NCBI GenBank assembly: GCA_035702665.1
Contig: DASSQD010000097.1
Span: 62,001 to 126,000 of the forward strand
Length of the DNA: 64,000 nt
Direction: 5' to 3'
Origin: VBDM01 sp035702665
Lineage (GTDB): Bacteria > Pseudomonadota > Gammaproteobacteria > Burkholderiales > SG8-39
Each line of letters starts with the position of its first letter. The stretch's first letter is position 1. The notes below the pieces were generated by a model that worked only from the letters and a program-made list of their open reading frames with translations, was not told where the DNA came from and made no database searches. Below are positions 16,716-24,887 of this stretch, piece by piece. A program made the position numbers and the translations under genes.

Positions 16716-16891
16716 GGGCGCTTCGCCGAAATGCGCGCGAGGACGGCGCGCTTCTCGTCCGCGCTCATCGCCGACCAGGCGGCAATCTCGTCGAGCGTGC
16801 GAAGGCATCCCTCGCACAGTCCCGTATCGGCGTTCATCTTGCATACATTGATGCAGGGCGAGACGACCTCGTCGGCTTGCGCGGCACTCAC
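16712..16891 (-). CDS. DUF1289 small cysteine-rich protein
   Basis: 59-residue protein that is easy to overlook. It contains SPCINVCKMNADTGLCEGCL, a CxxxC-x8-CxxC arrangement that is the core of the DUF1289 family, then LDEIAAWSAMSADEKRAVLARI. The four cysteines probably bind a metal. It starts at GTG 16891, overlapping the liuE stop (GTGA), and its stop overlaps the start of the metallo-hydrolase (GTGA), so three genes are coupled in a row. The function of the family is unknown. Confidence 0.85.
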   Translation of the reverse strand: MSAAQADEVVSPCINVCKMNADTGLCEGCLRTLDEIAAWSAMSADEKRAVLARISAKRP

Positions 16892-17796
16892 GAATTCAGC
16901 TTGGCGGCGAGCGCGCGCGCGACGCGCGACGCGGGCTCGCGGCCCAGCGCGCGGCAGATGAATTCGCCCGCGCGGAAGAGCTTCTCCAAGTCGACGCCGG
17001 TGGCTATCCCCAGGCCGTCGAGCATGTAGATCACGTCTTCCGTGGCGACATTGCCCGTCGCTCCCTTGGCGTAGGGGCAGCCTCCCAGGCCGGCGACCGA
17101 GCTGTCGAATATCTTCACCCCCAGCTCGAGCGAAGCGTAGATGTTCGCGAGCGCCTACCCGTAGGTATCGTGGTAGTGCCCGCCGATCCTGGCGATCGGG
17201 ACCTTCCTCGCGACCGCTTCGATCACGGCGCGGATCTTCTTCGGCGTGCCCACGCCGATGGTGTCCCCGAGCGAGACCTCGTAGCAGCCCATGCGATGCA
17301 GCTTGTCGGCCAGGTCGGCGACCGCGCGGGGGCTGACCTCGCCTTCATAAGGGCAGCCCGCCACGCAGGAGATATAGCCGCGGACGCGAATTCCCGCCGC
17401 TCTCGCCGCCGTGACCACGGGCGCGAAGCGCTCCAGACTCTCCGCGATGCTGCAGTTGATGTTCTTCCTGCTGAAGGTCTCGGTCGCCGCGCCGAACACG
17501 GCGATCTCCTCGGCCCCGGCGTCGCGTGCGGCCTCGAAGCCTTTCATGTTCGGCACCAGCACCGGATAGGCGACCCCGGGGCGCTTGCGGATCCCGGCCA
17601 TGACCTCGGCGTGGTCGGCCATCTGCGGAACCCACTTGGGCGACACGAATGCGGTCGCCTCGACCGCGGAAAGGCCGGCGTCCTGCAGCCTTTCGATCAG
17701 CTCGATCTTCACGGACGCTGGAACGCTCTTCGGTTCGTTCTGCAGGCCGTCGCGCGGGGCGACGTCGACGATGCGCACCTTGCGAGGCAGGCTCAT
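16888..17796 (-). pseudogene. liuE: hydroxymethylglutaryl-CoA lyase with internal amber codon
   Basis: HMG-CoA lyase splits HMG-CoA to acetoacetate and acetyl-CoA, the last step of leucine breakdown. Family features are DVAPRDGLQNE near the N-terminus, FGAATETFSRKN, and the metal-site GHYHDTYG. Codon 214, expected to be Gln in HDTYGQALANIYASL, is TAG (17155-17157 on the plus-strand numbering). The frame then continues without damage for 88 residues, including the catalytic loop GLGGCPYAKG with its essential cysteine. Full length would be 302 residues, normal for the family. The stop-truncated 213-residue product would lack the catalytic Cys. The change is one base (CAG to TAG): a recent nonsense mutation, readthrough, or a sequence error. 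Confidence 0.85.
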
Positions 17797-17830
17797 GAAG
17801 CCTCCGCTTCGAAGTCGAACAAGGCTCGTC

Positions 17831-18652
17831 CTACTTCTTCTTCGTCGGGCGCGCCGCCCGCTTTGCCGCCTTGATCCACGCGGGCTGGCGCTTCTCGAGA
17901 AACGAACGCACGCCCTCCTTGCCCTCGTCGGACGCGCGTGCCGTCGCGATCCGAACCGCCATGTCGGCCATCAGCTCCGGCGCCAGCGGGCGCTTGGCGA
18001 CCGCACGAATCAGCTCCTTGGTCACCGCGAGCGCGCCGGGCGCGCCCTGGACGATCTCTCCGAGCATGGCGTTCACCGTCGCGTCGAGCTCGTCCGGCCG
18101 CACGATTTCCTGGATGAAGCCGATGCGGTAGGCCTCCGCCGCGGTGAAGCGCTCCGCGGTGAGGAAGTAGCGGCGCGCAGCGCGCTCGCCCATCGCGGCG
18201 AGCACGTAGGGGCTGATTGTTGCCGGCGTCAGCCCCAGCCTGACTTCGGATACGGCGAATTCCGTGTCGGCCGAGGCGACCGATATGTCGCAGGCGGCGA
18301 TGAGCCCCATGCCTCCGGCGAAGGCGGCTCCGTGCACGCGAGCGATCGTGGGTTTCTTGATTGCGTGGAGCCGGTTGAGCATGGCCCCGAAGGCGGCGGC
18401 GTCCTTGCGGTTCTCCTCGAAGTCCATCTCCCCCATACGCTTCATCCAGTTCAGGTCGGCCCCGGCGCAGAACACCTTGCCTCGCCCCGCGAGCACGAGC
18501 GCACGGACCGCGGGATCGGCGTCGAGCTCCCCGAAGGCGGAAGTCAGCTCGCCGATCATCGTCTCGTTGAATGCGTTGCGGACGTCCGGACGGTTCAGCC
18601 AGAGCACTGCGACGCCCTGTACCGCGTGGATTTCGATGGTTCCGTAGGCCAT
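17831..18652 (-). CDS. liuC: methylglutaconyl-CoA hydratase
   Basis: 273-residue crotonase-fold enzyme. Oxyanion-hole elements are visible: GKVFCAGADLNWMK (first NH donor) and HGAAFAGGMGLIAACD (second). SEVRLGLTPATISPYV, with the catalytic glutamate and the TPATISPYV stretch, is the pattern of LiuC-type 3-methylglutaconyl-CoA hydratases. It hydrates 3-methylglutaconyl-CoA to HMG-CoA. The C-terminus is Lys-rich (ARPTKKK). It lies between liuB (16 bases upstream) and liuE (34 bases downstream), the position where liuD normally follows. Confidence 0.9.
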   Translation of the reverse strand: MAYGTIEIHAVQGVAVLWLNRPDVRNAFNETMIGELTSAFGELDADPAVRALVLAGRGKVFCAGADLNWMKRMGEMDFEENRKDAAAFGAMLNRLHAIKKPTIARVHGAAFAGGMGLIAACDISVASADTEFAVSEVRLGLTPATISPYVLAAMGERAARRYFLTAERFTAAEAYRIGFIQEIVRPDELDATVNAMLGEIVQGAPGALAVTKELIRAVAKRPLAPELMADMAVRIATARASDEGKEGVRSFLEKRQPAWIKAAKRAARPTKKK

Positions 18653-18668
18653 GCCGTTCTGTCTCCTG

Positions 18669-20276
18669 TTACATCCGGAATACGCCGAACCGCGTTTCCT
18701 CGATCGGAGCGTTGAGCGAGGCCGCGATCGCCAGCGCGAGGGTGCGCCGCGTCTCCTCGGGCGCGATCACGCCGTCGTCCCACAGGCGCGCGGTGGCGTA
18801 GTAGGGGTGTCCCTGCTCCTCGTACTGCTCGAGAATCGGCCGCTTGAATTCCTGCTCCTCCTCCTTGCTCCACCTCCCGCCTTTCGCCTCGATGCCGTCG
18901 CGCTTCACCGTGGCTAGCACAGAGGCGGCCTGCTCCCCGCCCATCACGGAAATGCGCGCGTTCGGCCACATCCACAGGAAACGGGGGCCGAAAGCTCGCC
19001 CGCACATGCCGTAGTTGCCCGCTCCGAACGAGCCGCCGACGACGACCGTGAATTTAGGCACCCGGCTGCACGCGACTGCGGTCACCAGCTTTGCGCCGTC
19101 CTTGGCGATGCCTCCGGCTTCGTATTTCTTGCCGACCATGAAGCCGTTGATGTTCTGCAGGAACACCAGCGGAATCCTGCGCTGGCTGGCGAGCTCGATG
19201 AAGTGCGCGCCTTTCAGCGCGGATTCCGAGAAGAGAATGCCGTTGTTCGCGAGGATTCCGACCGGGTAGCCGCGGATGCGTGCGAATCCCGTCACCAGGG
19301 TCGGTCCGTATTGGGCCTTGAATTCGTCGAGCTCGCTTGCGTCGACGATGCGCGCGATCACCTCGCGCACGTCGTAGGGCTTGCGCTTGTCCTGTGGGAT
19401 GATGCCGTGCAATTCCCCGGCTGCGTAGAGCGGCTCGGTCGCCTCGCGAACGTCGAGCTCCGCGCCCCGCGCCCGGCCGACGCGTGCAACGATCGCACGG
19501 GTGATCTCGAGTGCGTGGGCGTCGTCATTCGCGGTGTGATCGACCACGCCCGACTGCCGCTCGTGCACGTCCGCCCCCCCCAGCTCCTCTGCGGTGGCGA
19601 TCTCGCCGGTCGCCGCCTTGACGAGCGGCGGGCCGCCGAGAAAGATCGTTCCGTGCCCCTTGACGATGATGCATTCGTCGGACATCGCCGGCACGTAGGC
19701 GCCGCCGGCCGTGCACGAGCCCATCACCGCCGCGATCTGCGGGATTCCCGCGGCTGACATCGTCGCCTGGTTGTAGAAGATCCGGCCGAAGTGCTCGCGG
19801 TCGGGGAACACGTTGTCCTGCTCGGGCAGAAAAGCCCCGCCCGAGTCGACCAGGTAGATGCACGGCAGGCGGTTCTGCAGAGCGATCTCCTGAGCGCGCA
19901 GGTGCTTCTTCACCGTCATCGGGTAGTACGTCCCACCCTTGACGGTGGCGTCGTTCGCGACGATCACGCATTCCCTGCCGGAAACCCGGCCCACGCCCGT
20001 GATGATTCCCGCACCCGGCGCCTCATCCCCGTACATGCCGAAGCCCGCGAGCTGGGACAGCTCCAGGAACGGCGAGTCGGGGTCGAGAAGGAGGCGCAGC
20101 CGCTCGCGCGGGAGGAGCTTGCCGCGGGCGACGTGCTTCGCGCGCACGGTTTCTTCGCCGCCTTGCGCGGCACCTTCGACCTTGGCGTGGAGATCGGCGA
20201 CCAAGGCGACCATCGCAGCCGCGTTGGACTGGAATTCAGCCGAGCTTGGATTCAGCTTGCTCCGGATGGCCGGCAT
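18669..20276 (-). CDS. liuB: methylcrotonoyl-CoA carboxylase beta (carboxyltransferase) subunit
   Basis: 535-residue carboxyltransferase subunit, the usual length. Typical segments are IVANDATVKGGTYYPMTVKKH, LVDSGGAFLPEQDNVFPD, GSCTAGGAYVPAMSDE, and in the C-terminal half NINGFMVGKKYEAGGIAKDG and GGSFGAGNYGMCGRAF, diagnostic for methylcrotonoyl-CoA rather than propionyl-CoA carboxylase. ATG 20276 is chosen over the longer open frame because it lies one base after the preceding stop and starts the conserved N-terminus MPAIRSKLNP. The enzyme needs a biotin-carrying alpha subunit (LiuD), which is not in this window. Confidence 0.93.
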   Translation of the reverse strand: MPAIRSKLNPSSAEFQSNAAAMVALVADLHAKVEGAAQGGEETVRAKHVARGKLLPRERLRLLLDPDSPFLELSQLAGFGMYGDEAPGAGIITGVGRVSGRECVIVANDATVKGGTYYPMTVKKHLRAQEIALQNRLPCIYLVDSGGAFLPEQDNVFPDREHFGRIFYNQATMSAAGIPQIAAVMGSCTAGGAYVPAMSDECIIVKGHGTIFLGGPPLVKAATGEIATAEELGGADVHERQSGVVDHTANDDAHALEITRAIVARVGRARGAELDVREATEPLYAAGELHGIIPQDKRKPYDVREVIARIVDASELDEFKAQYGPTLVTGFARIRGYPVGILANNGILFSESALKGAHFIELASQRRIPLVFLQNINGFMVGKKYEAGGIAKDGAKLVTAVACSRVPKFTVVVGGSFGAGNYGMCGRAFGPRFLWMWPNARISVMGGEQAASVLATVKRDGIEAKGGRWSKEEEQEFKRPILEQYEEQGHPYYATARLWDDGVIAPEETRRTLALAIAASLNAPIEETRFGVFRM

Positions 20277-20277
20277 G

Positions 20278-20880
20278 TCACCAGCCGCCCGTCGCCAGCC
20301 ACTTGTCGATCTGCTCCAGCCGGTCCGAGCCCCAGAACGGCTCGCCGTCGACGACGATGTAGGGGGAGCCGAACGCGCCGATGGCGATGGCCTTGTCCAC
20401 CTCGATCTTGGTGAGGTCCTTGGTCGCTTGATCGCCGATCCCCGCGCGCACCTCATCTGCGCTCAGGCCGGACCTGGCGGCGACGGAAACCACGTTGTCC
20501 GCGCTCGATATGTCCACGTCCTCGCGGAAGTAGGCCCCGTAGAGCGCCTTGGCGAGTTCCTTCGCTCGCCGGGGATCCTTCGCGTTCATCCAGTAGAAGG
20601 CCCGGCACGCGGAAACCGAGGCGATCGGAAACACCGAGGGATGCCTGAATGTCACGCCTAGGTACTTGGCCGTGCGCAGCATGTCGCGCAGGTGGTACGG
20701 CCCCTTCACCGGTATCGAGGGCAGGGGCGTGCCGCCCGTCGTCTTGAACGCCACGCCAAGCAGGAAAGGCCGCCACTTTACGTCGCGGCCGTGTTTCGAT
20801 GCAATCGCGTCTATTTTCTGGCTTGCGAAATAGCCGTACGGCGAGGAGAAATCGAAATAGAAGTCGATGGGGCTCGCCAT
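20278..20880 (-). CDS. 2-hydroxychromene-2-carboxylate isomerase-like (DsbA-fold, kappa GST family)
   Basis: 200-residue thioredoxin/DsbA-fold protein. FDFSSPYGYFASQKID at the N-terminus has the serine active-site pattern of the kappa-class glutathione transferase/HCCA isomerase family, and FGSPYIVVDGEPFWGSDRL at the C-terminus is equally typical. The classical reaction is glutathione-dependent isomerisation in naphthalene breakdown, but such genes are common in acyl-CoA degradation clusters with unknown substrates. Its ATG overlaps the thiolase TGA by one base (TGATG), and liuB starts one base after its stop. Confidence 0.85.
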   Translation of the reverse strand: MASPIDFYFDFSSPYGYFASQKIDAIASKHGRDVKWRPFLLGVAFKTTGGTPLPSIPVKGPYHLRDMLRTAKYLGVTFRHPSVFPIASVSACRAFYWMNAKDPRRAKELAKALYGAYFREDVDISSADNVVSVAARSGLSADEVRAGIGDQATKDLTKIEVDKAIAIGAFGSPYIVVDGEPFWGSDRLEQIDKWLATGGW

Positions 20881-22064
20881 CACGCGATCTCGATCGCCAT
20901 CGCCGTCGCTTCGCCCCCGCCGATGCACAGGCTCGCGATCCCGCGCTTGCCGCCGGTCTTCCTGAGAGCGCCGATGAGCGTTACGAGGATGCGGGCGCCC
21001 GAGGCGCCGATCGGATGGCCGAGCGCGCAGGCGCCGCCGTGGATGTTGACCTTGGCGTGCGGCAGGCCGTGCTCCTTCATCGCCGCCATTGTGACCACTG
21101 CGAACGCTTCGTTGATCTCATAGAGATCGACCTTCGAGGGGCTCCAGCCGGTGGCATCGTAGAGTTTCTTGATGGCGCCCACGGGCGCCGTGGTGAACCA
21201 GTTCGGCTCGTGCGAGTGGGTGCTGTGCGCGACGACCGCGGCGAGGGGCTTGAGTCCGAGCTTTTCGGCGGTGGAGCGCCGCATCATGACCAGCGCCGCG
21301 GCGCCGTCGGAGATCGAGCTCGAGTTCGCTGCCGTGACGGTGCCGTCCTTCTTGAAAGCGGGTTTCAGCGTCGGGATCTTCTCGAAATTTGCCTTGAACG
21401 GCTGCTCGTCGTGCTCCATGAAGCGCTCGGCCTTGCCAGTCTTGATGGCGATCGGCGTGGTTTCCCAGGCGAAAGCGCCGTTGTTGTTCGCCGCCTGTGC
21501 GCGCTCGAGCGACGCCACCGCGAACTTGTCCTGTTCGTCGCGGCTGAAGCTGTACTTCGCCGCGCAGTCCTCGGCAAAATTGCCCATGAGCTTGCCCTTG
21601 TCGTAAGCATCCTCCAGGCCGTCGAAGAACATGTGGTCGATCACCTGCTGGTGCCCCATGCGGTAGCCGGAGCGCGCCTTGGGAAGGAGGTAGGGCGCGT
21701 TGGTCATCGACTCCATACCACCGGCGACCATGATCTGGTTGACGCCGGCGGCGAGCATGTCGTGCGCGAACATCGCCGCCTTCATTCCCGAGCCGCACAT
21801 CTTGTTGACCGTCGTAGCTCCGGTGGCGAGCGGCAAGCCGCCGCCGATGCTCGCCTGCCGAGCCGGCGCCTGGCCCTGGCCCGCCGGCAGGACGCAGCCC
21901 ATCACCACTTCCTGCACCTGGTCGGCTTTGATTCCCGCGCGCTCGACCGCTGCGCGGATGGCGGCGGCGCCGAGCTGCGGCGCGGAGAAATCCTTCAATT
22001 CGCCCTGGAACGCGCCCATGGGCGTTCTCGCGGCGGAAACGATTACGATCGGATCATTGGTCAT
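20880..22064 (-). CDS. acetyl-CoA C-acetyltransferase (thiolase)
   Basis: 394-residue type II thiolase. The acylated cysteine is in NKMCGSGMKA, the catalytic His is in NIHGGACALGHPIGASGAR, and the second Cys is in SLCIGGGEA. ATG 22064 with GGAGG (22071-22075) starts MTNDPIVIVSAARTPMG; the longer frame upstream overlaps liuA and is rejected. In the liu operon it would process acetoacetyl-CoA made from the HMG-CoA lyase product, giving two acetyl-CoA. Confidence 0.92.
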   Translation of the reverse strand: MTNDPIVIVSAARTPMGAFQGELKDFSAPQLGAAAIRAAVERAGIKADQVQEVVMGCVLPAGQGQAPARQASIGGGLPLATGATTVNKMCGSGMKAAMFAHDMLAAGVNQIMVAGGMESMTNAPYLLPKARSGYRMGHQQVIDHMFFDGLEDAYDKGKLMGNFAEDCAAKYSFSRDEQDKFAVASLERAQAANNNGAFAWETTPIAIKTGKAERFMEHDEQPFKANFEKIPTLKPAFKKDGTVTAANSSSISDGAAALVMMRRSTAEKLGLKPLAAVVAHSTHSHEPNWFTTAPVGAIKKLYDATGWSPSKVDLYEINEAFAVVTMAAMKEHGLPHAKVNIHGGACALGHPIGASGARILVTLIGALRKTGGKRGIASLCIGGGEATAMAIEIA

Positions 22065-22098
22065 GACAACCTCCAGAAGGAACCTTGGTTGAAGATAT

Positions 22099-23289
22099 TC
22101 AAGCCGTTTCGGAAAAGAGCTCGCGCCCGATGAGCCAGCGGCGGATCTCCGACGTCCCTGCCCCGATCTCGTAGAGCTTCGCGTCGCGCCACAGGCGCCC
22201 GGTCGGGGCTTCGTTGATATAGCCCATGCCGCCGAGGCACTGGATGGCTTCGCCCGCCATCCAGGTGGCCTTCTCGGCCGCGTAGAGGATTGCGCCAGCG
22301 GCGTCCTTGCGCGTGGTCTCGCCACGGTCCAGCGCTTGACCGACCGCGTAGACGTAGGCGCGGCAGGCCGAAAACGTCGTGTACATGTCGGCGAGTTTCC
22401 CCTGCATCAGCTGGAACTCGCCGATCGCCTGGCCGAACTGCTTGCGCTCGTGGACGTAGGGCACGACGACATCCAGGCACGCCGCCATGATGCCCAATGG
22501 ACCGCCCGCGAGCACCGCGCGCTCGTAGTCCAGGCCCGACATGAGGACCTTCACGCCCTTCGATTCCTCGCCGAGCACGTTTGCCGCCGGCACCTCGCAG
22601 TCCCGGAACACCAGCTCGCAGGTGTTGGAGCCGCGCATGCCGAGCTTGTCCAGTTTCTGCGCCGTGGTGAACCCCTTCATCCCTTTTTCGACAACGAAGG
22701 CGGTTATCGATTCACTCGTTTTGCCGTACACCACCAGCACGTCGGCATCCGGCCCGTTGGTAATCCACATCTTGTTGCCGTTGAGCACGTAGCGATCGCC
22801 CCTGCGGTCCGCGCGCAGGCGCATGCCGACGACGTCAGAGCCCGCGCCCGGCTCGGACATGGCGAGCGCTCCCACCCAGTCGCCCGAGACGAGCTTCGGC
22901 AGGTACCTGTCTTTCTGTGCCGCGCTGCCGTTCCTGCGAATCTGGTTGACGCAAAGGTTGGAGTGCGCGCCGTACGACAGGCCGATCGACGCTGAAGCGC
23001 GCGAGATCTCCTCCATCGCCACGATATGGGCGAGATAGCCCATCGCAGTGCCGCCGAACTCCTCTTCGGCCGTGATGCCGAGGAGGCCGAGTGCCCCGAG
23101 CTTCTTCCACAGGTCGAGCGGAAACTGGTTGGTGCGGTCGATTTCGGCTGCGCGCGGCGCGATCTCGGCGGCGGCGAATGCGCGCGCCGAGCTGCGCAGC
23201 ATATCGATGTCCTGCCCGAGCGCGAAGCGCAGGCCCGGCAGGTCGGCGGGGGCGACGCCGCCTTGGGAGAGGTTCGGGGTGCGGTCCAT
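22099..23289 (-). CDS. liuA: isovaleryl-CoA dehydrogenase
   Basis: 396-residue acyl-CoA dehydrogenase. Markers are AMSEPGAGSDVVGM (FAD and substrate region), KMWITNGPDADVLVVYGK, and LDYERAVLAGGPLGIM, where the glutamate in the middle of the chain is the catalytic base position characteristic of isovaleryl-CoA dehydrogenases. The C-terminal GGMGYINEAPTGRLWRDAKLYEIGAGTSEIRR is also family-typical in pattern. It oxidises isovaleryl-CoA to 3-methylcrotonyl-CoA. It is the first structural gene after liuR; an operator-like palindrome lies 35 bases upstream of the ATG. Confidence 0.93.
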   Translation of the reverse strand: MDRTPNLSQGGVAPADLPGLRFALGQDIDMLRSSARAFAAAEIAPRAAEIDRTNQFPLDLWKKLGALGLLGITAEEEFGGTAMGYLAHIVAMEEISRASASIGLSYGAHSNLCVNQIRRNGSAAQKDRYLPKLVSGDWVGALAMSEPGAGSDVVGMRLRADRRGDRYVLNGNKMWITNGPDADVLVVYGKTSESITAFVVEKGMKGFTTAQKLDKLGMRGSNTCELVFRDCEVPAANVLGEESKGVKVLMSGLDYERAVLAGGPLGIMAACLDVVVPYVHERKQFGQAIGEFQLMQGKLADMYTTFSACRAYVYAVGQALDRGETTRKDAAGAILYAAEKATWMAGEAIQCLGGMGYINEAPTGRLWRDAKLYEIGAGTSEIRRWLIGRELFSETA

Positions 23290-23323
23290 GGACGCGCTTC
23301 CGGGTGGGGAACTCTACTTAACG

Positions 23324-23339
23324 TTTACGTTAACGTCAA
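23324..23339. promoter_or_regulatory. palindromic LiuR-type operator
   Basis: TTTACGTTAACGTCAA is a 16-base near-palindrome; 14 positions agree with the reverse complement. It lies in the 70-base gap between liuR and liuA. It resembles the ACGT-centred sites known for MerR-type LiuR regulators of leucine degradation. An overlapping second copy of the half site (TTAACGT at 23318-23324) precedes it. Binding by the adjacent LiuR is inference. Confidence 0.6.
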
Positions 23340-23359
23340 TCTCGTGCAAAATCAATATC

Positions 23360-23773
23360 TCAGCGCCGCCTCGCGGAACGGGCGCTGAGGAGCTTCTTAG
23401 ACTGGCGCTCGAAGCCGCGGATCTCCTCGAGTGCCTCGTCGATCTCCTCACGTTGCCGCTCGAGCTGCTCGCGGCGCGCGGCGAGCGCCGCGACGAATTT
23501 CTCGAGCTGCGGCCTCTCGTCGGGAGCCGAGTCGTAGAGCTCGAGCATTTCGCGGACCTCGGCGAGGGAAAATCCCAGCCGCTTGCCGCGCAGAATCAGT
23601 TTCAGGCGCACGTAGTCGCGCTTGCCGTACACGCGGCGACCGCCGTCGCGCCGGGGCGAGAGCAGACCCTCGTCTTCGTAGAAACGGATCGCGCGCGGGG
23701 TGACGTCGAGCTCGCGCGCGAGATCGCCTATAGTGCACGGATCGCTGATCGACTCGGTGGCGTCGGCCGCCAT
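23360..23773 (-). CDS. liuR: MerR-family regulator of leucine degradation, LiuR
   Basis: 137 residues. The N-terminal winged helix is clear: TIGDLARELDVTPRAIRFYEDEGLL followed in pattern by GGRRVYGKRDYVRLKLI. After it comes a coiled-coil dimerisation helix (about 85-120) rich in Glu/Arg, and a basic C-terminal tail. There is no cysteine set for metal binding, as expected for LiuR, which senses acyl-CoA-type signals. It lies immediately upstream of liuA on the same strand, so the gene is probably autoregulated through the intergenic palindrome. Confidence 0.88.
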   Translation of the reverse strand: MAADATESISDPCTIGDLARELDVTPRAIRFYEDEGLLSPRRDGGRRVYGKRDYVRLKLILRGKRLGFSLAEVREMLELYDSAPDERPQLEKFVAALAARREQLERQREEIDEALEEIRGFERQSKKLLSARSARRR

Positions 23774-23841
23774 AATTTGAGAAAATTCAGCCGCAGAGAT
23801 GCAATTCTACCGCCGGCGAGACTGGCGGAGCACCCATCAGA

Positions 23842-24885
23842 GTGAGTCCCGAATCCATCCTCGAATACCCCAGGGCTGCGCCACCCGCGGGCGGCGAGAC
23901 GCTGGAGATCGCACCCGGGGTCCACTGGGCGCGGATGCCGCTGCCGTTCGCGCTCGACCACATCAACCTGTGGCTTCTCGAGGACGAGATCGAGGGAACG
24001 CCGGCCTGGACGCTCATCGACTGCGGCATCGGCGACGACGTCACCCGCGGGCTGTGGGAGCGCATCCTCGCCGAGCGCGTGGCCGGGCGTCCAGTGACGC
24101 GCCTCGTCGTCACGCACCACCATCCTGATCATGCTGGCCTCGCCTCCTGGCTGATCGAGCGCACGGGCGCACAGCTGTGGATGCCCCAAGCCGAGTATTT
24201 CGCGGCGCACGCGATGCGTGAGGGCAGCGCGGGATTCGCCTTCGACAGGGTCGTCGCCATGTTCGAGCGCAACGGGCTGGCGGGGGAGAAGCTCACCCTG
24301 ATGCAGCAGCGCCGGAGCAACTACCGCAACCGCGTGCCCGCGTTCCCTGCCGACTACCGGCGCCTGCTCGACGGTGACACGCTGCGCATCGGGCGGCGGG
24401 GCTGGCGGATCATCATGGGCTACGGGCACGCGCCCGAGCACGCCGCGCTCTACTGCGAGGAGACGGGCGTGCTGGTCTCCGGGGACATGGTCCTGCCCAA
24501 GATCTCGACGAACGTGAGCGTCTGGGCGAACGAGCCGGAGGGCAATCCGCTCGCGCTCTTCCTCGATTCGCTCACGCGCTACGCCGGATTGCCCGCGACG
24601 ACGCTCACCCTGCCCTCGCACGGACTGCCCTTCCGCGGCCTGCGCGAACGCATCGCCCAGCTGAAGGAGCATCACCGCCAGCGCCTCGACGAGCTGCACG
24701 AGGCCTGTGAGGGCCCCAAGAGCGCCGCGGACGTGCTCGACACGCTCTTCCGCCGCAAGCTCGACAGCCACCAACTGTTCTTCGCGATGGGTGAGGCGAT
24801 GGCGCACCTGCACCTGCTCGAGCGCGACGGGCGCGTTGCGCGCGCGGTCGGAGGCGACGGCGTGGTGCGCTACGCCCGGACCTGA
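23842..24885 (+). CDS. metallo-beta-lactamase-fold hydrolase (glyoxalase II-like)
   Basis: 347 residues from GTG 23842. The metal site is THHHPDHAG at about 93-101, with further ligands in YGHAPEHAA, VSGDMVLPKIS and LPSHGLPFRGL. The C-terminal 80 residues (LDELHEACEGPKSAADVL and so on) form the helical winged extension found in LACTB2-like hydrolases. It is divergent from liuR and directly upstream of phaC (2-base gap), suggesting a role around acyl-CoA or hydroxyacyl thioesters. Distinct from the protein at 15801-16715; the two are not close copies. Confidence 0.82.
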   Translation: MSPESILEYPRAAPPAGGETLEIAPGVHWARMPLPFALDHINLWLLEDEIEGTPAWTLIDCGIGDDVTRGLWERILAERVAGRPVTRLVVTHHHPDHAGLASWLIERTGAQLWMPQAEYFAAHAMREGSAGFAFDRVVAMFERNGLAGEKLTLMQQRRSNYRNRVPAFPADYRRLLDGDTLRIGRRGWRIIMGYGHAPEHAALYCEETGVLVSGDMVLPKISTNVSVWANEPEGNPLALFLDSLTRYAGLPATTLTLPSHGLPFRGLRERIAQLKEHHRQRLDELHEACEGPKSAADVLDTLFRRKLDSHQLFFAMGEAMAHLHLLERDGRVARAVGGDGVVRYART

Positions 24886-24887
24886 GC

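Noticed and set aside
17155..17157. Stop-codon reassignment (TAG read as an amino acid genome-wide)
   Set aside because: TAG is used as a normal final stop elsewhere in the window (for example at 148-150, 9367-9369, 32017-32019), so general reassignment is unlikely.
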